Shown in pieces: positions 12,581-26,448 of a stretch of DNA of 64,000 nt. The translations under genes and the position numbers were made by a program. The stretch is from positions 38,593,667-38,657,666 of the forward strand of contig CM057153.1 in the NCBI GenBank assembly GCA_029962745.1, written 5' to 3'. The notes under the pieces are model-generated. The model did not search any database and had not been told where the DNA came from. It was given only the letters and a program-made list of their open reading frames with translations. Within the stretch, counting starts at the first letter, position 1, and each line of letters begins with the position of its first letter. The DNA comes from Echinometra lucunter (Eukaryota > Echinodermata > Echinoidea > Camarodonta > Echinometridae).

Positions 12581-12829
12581 TTTATTCAAGAGTGAATATC
12601 TACGCCAATTTTCTTTGTTTTTTTGTCCTTTAAAAAAGTTTGGTTTTTTGAAAATACATAATTGGATGTCAATTTTTAAGCTTTGAATTTTATGTTGAAG
12701 AGTTCAGCGATTGAACTTCATAGACTTAATAGACAGTCTCTAAAGCAGACAGTAGTGATCACAGAAATGTTGGTGAAAGAAAAAAAAAACGTAAAAAGAA
12801 AGTGAATACGGGGTAGAGAATAAGATGTA

Positions 12830-12930
12830 AACATTGACAGAAAGAAAGAAAGAAAGTGAAGGCAAGTATGATACACAAGAAGAAAGTTAGAGAGAGGGGG
12901 AAGGAGGGAGAGAGAGAGAGGGGGGGGGGA
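12830..12930. repeat. GA-rich low-complexity tract with poly(G)
   Basis: Imperfect GAAA, GA and GGGGG runs. Open frames across it are compositional artefacts. Confidence 0.75.
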
Positions 12931-13179
12931 CATGTGTTCCGAAGAGAGGGGCAGAAACTGAGAGATAGGCAGACTCAAAACTTGCCAACTTACCCTCCGA
13001 CGTAAATTAAGACGCAAGGATTAAGAATTCGATTCATTATTTTCTAATATTTGTGCCTTTCCAGGTATCTTAATGAGGACATCTTTCTTCAAATTTGCCT
13101 AATCCTTCTCTGTCACAGAGCACACATTATCTCCCCCACACAATACGTTAGGGAGGGGGTCAGCGGATGACAATGGGGT

Positions 13180-13345
13180 CATTATCGGTCTTTAATATGA
13201 CTCATTATTCTGATTGACAGGCTAGCAAACAATAGTCCTAACCTCGAGAGTTTGGCCAATGAGACCGGTCACCAGGCGGGAGGGCTGTTTGGAGGATCTC
13301 TTCTTCTGCAGCTGCAATTAAAATGGTGGTTTTCTTTAAGATCCG
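13180..13345. promoter_or_regulatory. Putative cis-regulatory module
   Basis: A GC-balanced island within AT-rich DNA carries TGACTCA (AP-1 type), TGATTGACAG (Pbx/Meis composite type), AACAATAG (Sox type) and GGCCAATGAG (inverted CCAAT-type) within about 100 bp. Such dense, varied motifs are typical of conserved enhancers, but motif occurrence alone is weak evidence. No coding frame fits. Confidence 0.3.
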
Positions 13346-14939
13346 GATGGTACTCAAAACGGATCATTTCCTATCATAGGAACAATGTTGGAGGGTGCCG
13401 TGGGATCCTTTCCAAGCACGTCTGAGAGTAGGGAGACAAAAGAGGGAGAAAGAAAGAGAAAGAGGGAGAGACAGAGAAAAAAAGAATTTTAAAGAAGTAT
13501 TGGTACCATGATAGCGATGTAACTGCCTTGCCCTATTAGACTCTTGTTGCATCTTACCTTCTTCTCTATAGAATTATGGGTGAAATATGATGAGGATGAA
13601 TAACTGTACAATTGATAAGTTGTCAGCTGCATGGCCAAAACAACAAAGAAAAAAAAACCATAAATATCTTTTTAAAAGTTTCCTGCAATAACTTTGTTCT
13701 ACCAAGAAATCTTACGGATGCTCTGAATACTGTCTCCCTGAGATTAAATCTACACTGTGAAAAAAATATGTTTCCTGTATTGTAGGATTTATTTCTTGAA
13801 ATAATTTGAGTAATGACCATGATTACATCGAAAGTAATTCTAAAGTGTTTTTTTTTTAAAGAAGGACTTTTTAATACCGTAAAATGAGTGTGCAGAAATG
13901 TGTCGCTTGATTGTGGTTTGTGTCAAAAAATAGTGCCAGTATTTTAACTACTAAAAGTTTGTTAGTGTTTAATTGCATTTTAAAATGAAATAATGAATAT
14001 GTATCCCCATTTAGTCTGTGAGTTTGCGTAATTTGTCATCAACCTCTGACCAACGCGTGATGTTTTTGTTTTCTATCGCATGATTTAGTTTGGAAGCATT
14101 GCACTGGTTCTGTGGTTTTGGGAGCGAGCATTGCTAATATGCATATAGCCGAGAACCGTGCCCTGCCTAAGGTATACCAGCACTGCACCATTAATTTTGC
14201 TACTAGACAGACGTGTTTTATGAGTAGGCAGTCAACTCATAATGGCAGGCGTTGTCTTTGCAACCTTTATGTGAGTGAGGGAAGATGAGGATAAGCGAGA
14301 AAGTGGAACCAAGTTAGCTGTTTTATAAGGCGCATTTTCTTCAGATATTGCGAAACCAGACATTTTTCCAGTCTCCATGCCTCTATCTCTCCAAGTTTGC
14401 TTCAGTTGCCCTGCATTGAATATTCAAACGTCTAAGGATTCGAGAGAGCGTAAGTGTTGATTCATTATTGTATTTCATAGAGAATGAAAAAGCTAAACTG
14501 CATATCATATAAAATTATGTTCATTTTTAATGTCACGAAAGAAAGACATCAAAACTGTGAGTTGATAAGTTGATAATTTTAGAATTTTAAATGATATTGA
14601 CAAGAAGCGTGTGTAGAAGTTGTTATGCCGAGTTGAATAATTTGTTTGATAACTAAGAACGGGAAAATGCATATTTTTTGTGAAAGAAAATTAAGGCTAG
14701 TTTGCCAGTTACTATATTTTGTATATTGTGTACTGACTGAGAATTAGAGAGAATATTCAATTTGTTTAGTCAAAATTTATGCAGGATATGAATGGAAAAT
14801 AGTAACAAAAAGATTCTTTTTCATGAATCATGAAATTATTACAGTTAAAGTGGCGCTATGTATTGAAAATTATAATCTGTTGTAGGTATTACTATAACAA
14901 TGTATTTTATGTATAGGATTGTTTTGTTTCTATACAGCC

Positions 14940-15180
14940 TCCCCCCCCCCTCTTCCTTGTGTACCCTTTGTGCACCCCTCTACGCTGCTGTACGCCCCTG
15001 TACCCTGTAGGAGATAGTAGCTCCAGTGAGCACCCAGGCCGTAGACGTCGACTGCACTTTTGAGGGATTGATCGACGTTCCCGAGGCAATGTTCGCTCGA
15101 CGTAGAAAGGACTTCGATGTCGCAAGTCACTGTCCCACGCGAGGACTACAGAGGGACTTTCTCTGAGAACTCTCGCGAGC
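14940..15180. other. GC-rich coding-like island, possible terminal exon
   Basis: After a very pyrimidine-rich tract ending CCCTGTAG (15010), the plus strand reads EIVAPVSTQAVDVDCTFEG and on to a TGA at about 15161-15163, 50 codons without a stop, like a last exon. The minus strand is also open for about 65 codons over the same bases, so the strand is not settled. I recognise no family and found no matching upstream exon in phase. It may also be a CpG-rich regulatory island or a transposon relic. Confidence 0.25.
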
Positions 15181-15854
15181 GAATTTAGGGAAGTTTGATT
15201 TAACCCTTAGTAATCAATTAATTAGATAAATAAGCTCCATTATTATTTGGTATACTTTATCAGATATGATTGAATGTGATAACTGGATATTTCTATAAAC
15301 ACAGAACAAGTGAATGTATTTGATTCTTGGAATTATGAAACAAGAACTTTAAAATCAGTAACAAATATTTGAATTTCTTTATTATAACAACATCACCTGG
15401 CTGAACAGAATAGTTTGTTTATGTCCCGTATATAATTATATGTATGTCCTAAGTTTCCGCGACAGTTTGATTTTAAAATTTTTCATGATATGAACTTAAT
15501 TTTGCATTATGCCTTCATCATGTTCATGCTCAACATTACCTGGGAATACACCCGAGTTATTTTATACAATAAATTATGGAGGATAATCTGATATATGAGT
15601 GAAAGGAAAAGGCTGATGTGACAACAAACGTTCTTGCTTTACACGTTTTTTCTGCTGCTAGCGTTGCTGTGTTTAAGCTAGCTGTAATCCCAAACGCTGT
15701 GAAGCAGTCATCGCGGATCAATCGACCCCAATTATGGATCTATGAAATCGAAGACATTCTCATACAAATCCCTAAGTCCGAGCGTTGATCCAGATTAGTC
15801 CAATTTCAAGTTCGTACCTTTAGTAGTCTCATGGCTCAGACACAATCAGAAGAT

Positions 15855-16020
15855 GCTCTCTCTCTCTCTTTTTTATTTCTCACTCCTGCCGTTTATCTCT
15901 TTAATGTATTCCCCCTAACCCCCTAAAGTTTTCATCTTGTCTTTCTTCCTTACCCCCTCTCCCCACCTCCCCCTCTCTCTCTCTCCTTCTCCCACTCTCT
16001 CCCCTTGTCTCCTTTATCTC
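15855..16020. repeat. CT-rich low-complexity tract
   Basis: Pyrimidine-rich simple sequence with CTCTCT and CCCCT runs. Confidence 0.75.
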
Positions 16021-16671
16021 ATCTTTCTCCGGAGGATATGTTTATCAAAAGAAAATGGAATAAATATTATTATAGTAATGTTAAGTACATGTCCAACAAA
16101 CCATTTTTCTTGATTTTAAGGTTTGTATTGTTGAAGATTATGATCTAGTCTCGTTAATAATATGTGAAATGCAATTTTGATGTTTACGGTTAAGCATGCA
16201 TTCGCAGTAGCATATTCTCGAAATTACTGTACAATATGAATGTCCATATTCCTTTTTCTTTTCTTTTTTTTTGTAGAGAAATGTCAAATTAAGCAGAGAA
16301 TAGTTGTATAGTAACATCAATCAAAATAATATAATGTGAGATTTTTTTTCTCTAGCTCTCCTTCACTGTTTTCCTCTCTATTATTTTGTGTGCATGCTTC
16401 CCTTTTTATCTTCGTTGAATGTCTCCGATTTCTCTTGTTCTTGATGTCTCTCAATGTTTTACTCTATTTGCATGGTGTCTGTGTGTCTATTTGCATTATC
16501 ATGTGTGCCTTAATTCTCTTGTCTGCTACCACTGTGGCAGACTGGGTTGGCCCACAAAATTTTTAAATCCTTAAATTTTGTTTCACATTGTATAGACGTA
16601 CTTCATCTGTTGGCCAACCCGACATACTTAATCCTCGTCCCTGATATTTCTGTACCCCTACCCCTTCTTTT

Positions 16672-16990
16672 CTCAACTTCTTTCTCTCTTTCTCTCTCTC
16701 TCTGTCTCTCTTTCTCTCTTTTCTTTTTTCTCTCTCTCTCCCATTCTCGCCCTCTCTTCATCTCTCCCTCCCCTCCCTCTCTCTTATTACTTTCTTCCTC
16801 ATTTTCTCCCGTCGCCCTTGTTTTTTCTTTTCTTTCTGTTTCACTACATACATTCCTTCCTTCCCCCTGCCTGTATACATATATACATATATATATCAAT
16901 ACTTTTTACCGCTCTTTTCTCCCCCTCTGATTCTGTCTCTTTCTCTCTCTCTCTCCCCCCCCCCCCCCCTCCCCCCGTTGCAGATCCCAC
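16672..16990. repeat. Long CT/polypyrimidine tract ending in poly(C)
   Basis: About 300 bases, mostly C and T on the plus strand, with (CT)n arrays, a short ATATACAT block near 16880 and a poly(C) run near 16957. Frames on both strands across it (Ser/Leu/Phe- or Arg/Glu-rich) are compositional. Confidence 0.85.
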
Positions 16991-17039
16991 TCCAAATCTC
17001 TTATTCCAGCGCTTGACATACTCGTAATCCATCATCAAT

Positions 17040-19750
17040 TGTGAATTCTATTTGATATCATGGCCATGATGGATGGCTTTATTTGCGCAGGTTTTTCGGT
17101 CAATGACTTCCCTCTGCGATTAAGCTATGTATTCATCCCAATTTATCCACCCATTGAAAAACTCATCTCAACCCCGGTACCGACAATATCACATGAAAGT
17201 ACAGTACATAACACTGATACTGATGATCACCATACAAGTACGTTGTAAGTCCAACATGCCTAATGCACAATTATGATTCACTTTGATATTCCAGTCACAC
17301 AAGCAGAACGACGCCAAACCGATGGATAACCGATAAACTAGGGCATGTTGGGGTAATGTAATATTTTGTTTGGTCTATATTGTCGGTCTGCCATGCATCC
17401 CGCCGTTATGACCAGGGTTAATAATAAAAAGTGGAAAAGAAAATGAGAGAGAATTAGATTTACCCCCACATTTACATACAAATGCATAGCAATATGTGCT
17501 CTGCCTTATGATGTGCACAAAATTATCTTAAGGCTCAGTTACTGTAAAGTATGTTTTGAAAAAATTTGTCTTCAACCATGAACATGATGAATCCGATAGT
17601 AGCATTTATGGAGAACATACGTAATGACTTGTGTGAAAAAATCAGAACATTAACCTCAAGTATCCACAAGCTAAAAATGTTTCTCAATAAACGACACATC
17701 TGCCCGTATGACAGTTAGATATCACCATGGGGACAACTGCAATTTGGGAGTGCGATTAAAACCAACATGGGGGTCATTAGAATATATCTACCGGGGGGGG
17801 GGGGGGATATTAAAACATGATAGCATGTATTAACTCCCTAAAAATGTGCATGATAGCTCAGGGTTTTTTTTTAGCTTGATAATTTCTAGACACAATACCA
17901 CCAAAATAATGTGGTGCCTAAGAAACAGAGAAGTCCATTAGTTGTGATCGGAGACAGACTCCATATTTTTGACGCATATTCTGTCATTATCAGATAGCTC
18001 CCGACCACAGTGAGCGATCCTTAAACCTGACCACGGGGGGGGGGGGGGGCGTGTCTTGGGTGTGCCCATAGGGCGTCTACGAGCAAAATATGAGTAAAAG
18101 TCCCATCTCCCTCTGTAACCATTTCGCTCCTAGAATGATTTTGTTATGAGAGAGATAGGCTACAGTCCGTTCCTAAGTTGCTTCAGCATGACTTTTTTCC
18201 AGACGGGGGGGGGGGGGGGGGGGAGGAGGTTATTATGGTGTTGAATTCTGGGCATCTGTATCACGGCCTTCTCTCCTAATTACATGTGAAGCAAATATTT
18301 ATTTCTTTTTTTTTTTCTGATTCATTTTTATATTACTTTAATTCAATTAGAAGACTTGTTGACAAAAATATCATTCCTCAATCATTTCGATGTGACGTCG
18401 GGAATAACCCATTTCATTTATTCCTCGAGAAAACCCTTTCATCACCTTCAAATGCATTTAAGACATTTTTCTTTTAAATCTAAGATCACCTGCACTCTCT
18501 AAATCGCTTAACATAATGCGGAAGGTCCGGGGGTTCTTACGTGTACTCGAGTGTTATTGTGGGACAGGCAAGTTTTCATGGCGCATTTATCAAAATATTA
18601 CTCGTGACATGGCGTATCGTCATCTCTGACAACGATTTCCTGAATGGTTCGGTAGATCAACACCTCCCTGACAGAGACAGGTAGACAGAATAACAAATGA
18701 ACTGGATGGCGAAGTGCACTGACAAACTGAAGTGAATTACATCGGTTGAATGGGAATATTTCATAGAATGTCAAGAAGATGAATATAAACGATTTGGTAA
18801 TTTGACGTAAAATTACATAATGGATACAAAATGCTTGTAAATGATTGTAAGAGGAATAATATAGACAGATAGACGTGGTATGAAATAGAATCTTAGGAAA
18901 ATGAGGACATAAACTAGTATGTGAAGTGCTATCAAACTGTTAAGCCAATAGATTTGATCTTAAACAGGGTATATCAGTTTTGAAAACATTGTAAATAAAT
19001 TATGGCACTGGTGCCATCGTGGAAGAAATGATTTCCACATTAGTAAATATCGATACATCATTATGGTTATGGTTTCTTTAAGGAATGCACGCATAGTGTT
19101 TTTCCCCCATTTCTGTAGCATTTATTACAAATGCAAACAGCAATCCTCATCTTTGCATATTTTACATTCCTAACTTTAGAGGTATGCAAGTAAGCAAACA
19201 GCTACACTTGGCCTTTCTGAATGGAGACAGATGAATTGTCATTAAATCATCATTATCTCATTTCCACATACTATTATTATTATCATATAAAACAACAACA
19301 AACGTAACATCTTTTTAGTTATCAAAGTGATGGAAGTTATGAAACTATTTTGAAATCAAATACCTACCTTTTTGTGCTTCTTGTCTTGAATCTTAAGTTC
19401 GAAATCCCGTCGGAACTTCTCATCACTTTCATTCCTACACAATGTTTTATTTCTGCCTTGAACACTTCTTGAAAATCTCATAGTATACGTTAAATGATGC
19501 TCAGACAGGTATACGTGTTTGATATGTTCATGTTTGGTAAAATTCTGTAGAAGTATTGCTTCAAAACTGTTCAATGAAAAAGAAAGAACAGTGAAGTGAT
19601 TTAAATTCAATATTTCTCTTCCTTCAAACCCAATCTTTCGTACTGTAACACTGATTCCCAAATAAAAACCTTTTTTTGGATGGAAAAGCCCGGTACTATC
19701 ATTATTTGTAAGTTCATTTATAAAAAAAAAACATGTATATTAGCCTGCAG
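17040..19750. other. Non-coding interval with three long poly(G) runs
   Basis: Poly(G) runs occur near 17793, 18036 and 18205 (the last is about 18 bases). No exon or transposon with clear ends recognised. Confidence 0.6.
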
Positions 19751-19754
19751 TATA

Positions 19755-19850
19755 AGGAGCAGGAGGTGGTCTAGCGGTAACGTCAGCTCATTATCTGCGC
19801 CTACAAACTGTCTCTGATCGGACCTAGGTTCAAGTCTGAATCACGGTCTT
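19755..19850 (+). mobile_element. tRNA-derived SINE head (tRNA-Glu/Asp-like)
   Basis: TGGTCTAGCGG (19767-19777) resembles a pol III A box and GGTTCAAGTCT (19827-19837) a B box with one or two mismatches. No acceptor stem pairs, so it is not a functional tRNA. Confidence 0.4.
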
Positions 19851-20215
19851 TCATATTGCGACGTTAACTGTTGACCCCAAAGGTAAATAATCATATCTGA
19901 TTGATGCACGTTTGTATTAAAAAAAAACACAATATCAAACACACCCACACACACACCCTCACGCACTTTTTTCATAATGCTTTTTTATTGGAGATTAAAA
20001 AAAATACATGATAAAAAAATAAAGCAATATAAATGACAATAGGACTGTTAGGACACGCCTATGGTATAGGGCTGGGGGGGGGGGGGCTTATTAGAACATA
20101 ATTGCTTCACCTTCCAAGATTATCTTTTTTATTTTAGATTTGTTTGTTTTTAAATGATATGATTGGGTATCTAAATAAGAAATCACATCCCCTCAGTCTT
20201 CTTCAAACTTGTGGG

Positions 20216-20216
20216 T

Positions 20217-20248
<32 letters not shown>

Positions 20249-20275
20249 TTGTTTTGTTTTGTTGTTTTTTGGTGC
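20216..20275. repeat. (GTTTT)n tract
   Basis: Array of GTTTT pentamers broken by longer T runs. Confidence 0.8.
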
Positions 20276-21089
20276 TTTTTTTTTCAAATTTCGCAACAAA
20301 CATGGAATACTCTCTGCACGTCGTCATATTGTCATAATGTCGGTTTAAAACGTCAGGTTTTTTTTTTTATGTTCCTTGTATTGCGAAATTCCATGGATAT
20401 GCCGAAGAAAAATTCCCCTCATAACCCTTCCATAGACCTCTAACTTTTGATCCTAGCATTCAAAGAATCCCTTCTTGATAGTCCATAATACGCTCTTATA
20501 CGTGACCGATCACAAAACAAATATCATCACAAAAACAAACATTCTATTTAACGGTAGAATGCCAACCGCTCTCGATGACATTTTGAATCTAGCCCGAGGT
20601 AAAATGGCCTGACACGGAGTTCAGAAGAACATTTTGTCAGATTGTTCTTGATATGTAGTCCTGTTTTTTAGTTATGTGGTTTCGTTGCTTTCATTCTTGT
20701 CAGCTTGTTGTCTCATATAACATGAGTCAAAAGTCTTAACATGCTAAAGATAGAAAATACGTAACTGGCCCTAACAGTCGTTGTAAACATTGAATGTACA
20801 TTCGAACTGTTAATGATTTTATTTTCTTCTGTTTCCTATTTCTATAATGCTTAAGCAACGTTTCTTCAAAATCAAGTCTTTACAATAATGGAATTCCTAA
20901 ATTCAATATGATAATACACATGCTGGCCCCCAAACGCTAAACCTAAACATAATCAGAAACACAAATTGTCACCTAACTTTAATCATTATTAATCGCGCTG
21001 AGAAAATGTAGCCGGATGATATCAAATCACATTAATTTTTCTGATGGCTCAATCGACATTCAGCATGAATCACGCTTATGCCTAATCTA

Positions 21090-21420
21090 TGGTGGCCCTG
21101 AAGTACGCTCGACAACAGGTCATGTGCGACGTGAATTTCGCATCCCAGGTCCTGAATTTCGCGTCGCGGGTCGTGAATTTCACGACTGGGATGCAAAGTT
21201 CGCGCCACGGGTCCTGAATTTCACGACAGGCATTCAAAGTTCGCGCCTTTCGCATCGCCGGTCGTGAATTTCGCATCCGAGGTCCTGAATTTCGCATAGC
21301 GGGTCGTTAAATTTATGACCTGGGACGCGAAGTTCACGACCCGCGATGCGAAATTCAGGACCTGGGATGCGAAATTCACGTCGCACATGACCTGTTGTCG
21401 AGCGTACTTCAGGGCCACCA
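21090..21420. mobile_element. Foldback transposon with ~90-bp inverted termini and TA target duplication
   Basis: Starts TGGTGGCCCTGAAGTACGCT and ends with the exact reverse complement; the arms (about 21090-21178 and 21332-21420) are nearly perfect. TA flanks both sides (21088-21089 and 21421-21422), as expected for a Tc1/mariner-type non-autonomous element. The interior is built from diverged 20-21 bp units of the form GGTCCTGAATTTCGCATC in both orientations. The near-perfect arms argue for a recent insertion. No coding capacity. Confidence 0.8.
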
Positions 21421-21636
21421 TACTAATCACATTCGATTATTGCATGTGACTAGTTCTTATTAACACACATCCATTCGATGTGAAAGTAGCTCGCTCTCTA
21501 CCTAGCTTGTACCCTCTAGTTTGTTTGCTGAGTTCAAGTTTTTTTTTTTTTTTCAAAGTTTGCGAACTTTTCTTGCTCTCAAAACGGGCAATGAACGCCT
21601 GATATGCTTCGTATAGGGTCATGGACAAGATGCACT

Positions 21637-21668
21637 AGTTACTCTGAGGGAGGGAGAGAGAGAAAAAG

Positions 21669-21762
<94 letters not shown>

Positions 21763-21795
21763 GAAAGAGGAGAGGGAGAAGGAGGGGAGGGGGCT
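21637..21795. repeat. (GA)n microsatellite with (GATA)n and poly(G)
   Basis: GATA repeats lead into about 70 bases of GA, followed by poly(G) and further GA-rich sequence. Confidence 0.9.
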
Positions 21796-22149
21796 AAATT
21801 TTATAAAACTTGACTGAGCTTTTTCATGTATAGTAAACACACACAAGCAAAAGCTCAACGGACAGTATTCAATTATTTCTGTAAAATTATACATAATTTT
21901 GTTCTTCAGTGGTCGTTTATCAACTTAGAATGTTAATCAAAAAGGTATACCCGTTTTTATGTTACATTTCGAAAGAAATGCTTTCTATGGAGAGAAAAGA
22001 ATCGGCTGTAGGCACCGGCGTAAACCCACTTTGAGGAGGGGGGGGGGTGATCGACTTTTCTGCCGATTTTGTTTCTGTCGAACTCACACTCAAGTATACA
22101 CACACCCTCACCCACCCGCACAGACCCCCCTTACACACAACTTAATTTT

Positions 22150-22385
22150 TATTTTGGGAGCGAGCGAATCGAGCGAGCCAAAAAACTAACCACTTATCTG
22201 GTTTTTAATCGCAAAATACAAATTCTACAGTATGATGGTCGTTTATGACAGATTATCAAAAATTGTAATAACTGATTTACTGAAATATCATTTCTACCTT
22301 AAAAATTGGGGGATATTAATACATGCCACCCCCGGAAAAGTGGGGGGGGGGGATATATCCCCATCCCCCGCCAATGGTTGTAGGT
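22150..22385. repeat. GAGCGAGC palindrome and poly(G)/GATAT repeat fragment
   Basis: GGGAGCGAGCGAATCGAGCG is an imperfect palindrome of the GCTCGC type that also dominates the 54.9-56.5 kb array. Further right, a poly(G) run continues into GATATATCCCCATCCCCC, a motif shared with the poly(G)-GATAT sites near 17793 and 31825. It is probably a fragment of a dispersed repeat. Confidence 0.45.
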
Positions 22386-25300
22386 ATAATGAAACTAAGG
22401 AAGAGAGCTTCTAGACAGAACGACAAATGAGCTGTCTAGGAGTCATTGTCATGATTAATGTAACTGAAAGAATATTGATTATCAAAATCAATTTTGACGT
22501 GGATCATGTTGGCGCTTCTTTAGTGTACCATACAGAAGATCATTCTTATTTGTCTAAATAAATTTAATTGGCAATGAATGATATTTTCTCTTAATTCAAT
22601 ACGAAAAATGCATTTGGGGAAGTAAGATTTGGTACCATACATTTCAATCGTTCCTTCTTGTAGAATTGGGGGTCACTTGAAGAATAGAATACAACCACAA
22701 ATTTGAGCAAGCTAAAGACAAATAAAAAGAGACGAGTTATTTGTAAATCCGTGTTTGATGAATAGAAATATGTTTCAAGGTGCTAGTAACCTGAGGGGAG
22801 AACACTTCACCTGGCTCGAGAGAAAGGTGTCAAAACGTGGATGCACTTGTTTGAATTTCTAAGCGAACTGTTTAGCAAGTGGATTTGGATGTATTTATGC
22901 AGGTGTATGGTATTTGTCCCCAAAGAAAGGAGGCTATTTGTTAATTTTTCTAAGAAAATACGGAATAATATTGATATGTATGTCTTCACAAGAGGGCATG
23001 TAACCACAATACCCGTATAATCAATGGCGTCTTCACTTAAAGACAGAAATTTAGGTTCAGAATAATAATCGGTGACATTGTTCAATAGCCGGGGGAGTAG
23101 GGGAAATTATGGTAGAATTCAGACTGGTGTTATCCAATATGTTCGGTATATCACTGCGAATACATTAGTTTGTTTTAATGCTTTCCCACAGTTCATCGAG
23201 TGATAATTCGTTGTTTGTTCCACTATTTTCATGATTTTAGAGCCTATTCAAGTTGAACCGTTTGTTTCCAATTACTTTGTTTTAATTTGAAAGCTCCATT
23301 CCTCCCCTTTGTGACATGTGAAATTTCTTGCAGTCGTACTAATCGGTCAGTGATTATCTTTATGACATTATAGAACAATTGCAATTGACCTTGCAATGGG
23401 AATCATCAAACACTGCTCAACCCTTATTTGACCTTTATGATCCAACATGTTCAAAGTGATGGACACACTATTATTCGGTCATATTTCAGTTGCCTCTTTT
23501 GCTGTTGTTTTAGCTGGAACCTTCGTTTAATGAATTTGTACCACAATAGTAACTTACAATGGTGATTTATGAAACTAAAGGCAGCCATCCTCTTACCACC
23601 AGCCACCATTCCTTGGCTCTCTCGGGGCTGACCACGTGATCACATGAGGAGGCGCCACTTACGGCCTCGTTATTACATAACACACCCAACGCACTCGTGC
23701 CTCTTCAGACAAACAACTCTCATATCGTCTCCTCATCATCGTTAGAGATGTTTGTTTGTTGATTATGATGATAATCCTTCATCTGAGATCGGAGCTCCAG
23801 GCGATATAATGAGAAGAAATGGAAATCATTCATGGAGAGCATATGATGATGATTTCACGCTCATTAACAGATGTATCATCACTGCCGTATACTCTTGAAA
23901 TCTCTTGAAAGATCTTGCGCCACTAAGATCTGATAACAGCTTAAATGCAGTGTATGCAGGAGTAAAACATAATTCTTTTATCAGCCCATCTCTATTTTGT
24001 AGTGATGAAGATGATAAGATATGATAAGTGTATCAGCTGGTAAACTTAAAATCTTTAAAGAAGAAAATTTAGAAATTTGACATTGAAAAGCGTCAGTTAT
24101 TAGATGGTTCAGTGAAAATTTGTCCGGTGTTGCATTAGTGCATCTTATGAAGCTAGATATTTGCTCAATCGGAGTATTTATGCATTCTCAACTGATCAGT
24201 GTATGATAACATCTTAGCGGCGTGACAGAAAAAAATGAGCTGTGTGAACGATCTCCGACTCGGAAAACTTGCTGATTATTTTCCAGACGAACCGCCTTGG
24301 GATGATAAGATACAATAATCATCTTTAACCATGGTAACAAGACAGTGTAGAGCTTTACTAACATGGCTGGTGGCATACTTGTGTAAAGGACACCCATTAC
24401 CATACTCGTCGTAAGATACGTCCCTTCATGGTCGTCCTATCTTCAGAAATGATTATTAATTATTCTTTTTTTCTTTCTTTCTTTTTGAGGAATGAAGAAA
24501 ATGAAAACACAAATGATCAAAATGAAAATATTGGACTTATAGCTCTTGTAATTAAATGTAAAATGTGAAATCTTAATTATCTTTAAAATTAGGAAAAAGG
24601 GAGGGATAAAATTAATGCTGTGTCTTATTCTTTCAACCAATGAGTTATTAGCAAAACTAAGTCGCTGATAAATCCTTTCTTATGAAAGAATGAAATCCCA
24701 CAACATCAGCAGCAAAAGACTCACACACATTTTTTTCTAATGAAAAGTTGTCCACTTCCTTTAAAGACAAAAAAAAAAAAAAAAAAGAATTCAGGGTAGA
24801 AATGGCTTATTTTATAAGACTTTCACTGACAAACAAACAAACAAACAAACAAACAAACAGAACCCTACTTATGTCATATAAATGTAATCATATTCTTTTG
24901 GTTTTTATTTTAGCAAACTTATGAATATATTCCTGCTCTGGGCTTTCAAAATTTACCATTCCATAACCATCGCTCCATTTCATACTTTATCTTTTAATGA
25001 TTTCCGTTATCTACAGTGAGAAAGTTACACTTAATTCTTCAAACCTTACCAGATCTAGGCATTACCTTTAAAAATCACCCCGCACTAAACGAACCAAAGT
25101 GATAAGAAAGGAAAAAGTACCGCCAAGAGATATTACGTAACCTCCACTCACTAATGGGCTGAGAGCACAGCGTGTGATTGCTCTCATTAGCGAGTACACA
25201 CAATGTTATTCAGACAGCATCTTGTACTGAAAAGAAAGAAGGAGAACATAAAGCATAGAATGTGGAGAAGAAGTGGTACAAATATGAAGAGTAAACGATT

Positions 25301-26096
25301 GGACTGAAAGTGTTTATGCTTTTTTCTCTCTCACGATAGGAAGCAAACCGATGTCATTTCAGTTAGGGAATAGTCAAAAGATCTGACACAATTATTGCAA
25401 AATTAATGTTGTGTTTAATTTCATTTTTTAAAAATTTCCTCATGGGGTGGATAGCCCTTTCAAGAGGAGTTGATTTTCAAAGTGCGATTGTAATTGATAT
25501 ATTAAATTAAAACTAAAAGGTTATTGATATTTAAAGCAACCGAACGCAGAAAGAGGGAAAATCTTATAATACACAATTCACTGTAAAACATTCATTTAAT
25601 TTCTGCCACTAACAATAGAATCAAACAAACTGAGCCTCAAAACAAAGCCTAAGAAATAAAATGAATGGTGATAAAACAATCATGGAAGATGAAACTGCAG
25701 AAGAAAATAAAGGAAGAACATATAGCTAATAAAACATTTGCTTGAAAGCATTTTGTAAGGTACACAGGCAACAACATATTGTATTACTATCTCTGGCTTA
25801 TAAGGGAGAAAACGAACATATTCTTTCATCTTCATGTGATAATCTCATGGAATTATTCAAAAACTGTGGATATGATATGATATTTCCATAATCTCTCGTC
25901 CACCATTTCTCTTCAAGTGAATAAAATGTTAAGATACTTGGCGTACGTTCCGTATCATGGACTAGAATGTCTCGAGTTCTTTATGATGGCATTTTTGCAT
26001 GTCTTATAATGTCATGCTTTCTCAGTCCCTAAGAGGAGAAATCTGTTATTTCACATTATAGAACTTAAATCATCACATTATTTTAAAGGTAAATAA

Positions 26097-26139
26097 TCTC
26101 TCTCTTTCTCTCTCTCTCTCTCTATTTCCTTCTGTGTGT

Positions 26140-26206
<67 letters not shown>
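26097..26206. repeat. Compound (CT)n(GT)n(CT)n microsatellite
   Basis: CT repeats flank a central GT array. Confidence 0.9.
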
Positions 26207-26393
26207 CTTAATATGCAGGACATTGCCTTTATTTGCTGCTACTCGCCATCTTCTAATATTCCTTATGGTAAATATCATCCAACAACCTTGTACCTGATGA
26301 TCACGATACAAAAGTAATGCACAGCCTAGATTGATTCGTTATGAAGTTATTTGAGGAGCTACTGTTACAAGTTCTACTAGACTGGAAAGGTAC

Positions 26394-26398
<5 letters not shown>

Positions 26399-26446
<48 letters not shown>
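26399..26446. repeat. (AG)n microsatellite
   Basis: Uninterrupted AG array of about 48 bases. Confidence 0.9.

Positions 26447-26448
<2 letters not shown>

Noticed and set aside
16547..17038. Ser/Leu/Phe-rich and Arg/Glu-rich frames on both strands
   Set aside because: The sequence is a CT/GA low-complexity tract, and neither frame has splice or start support.
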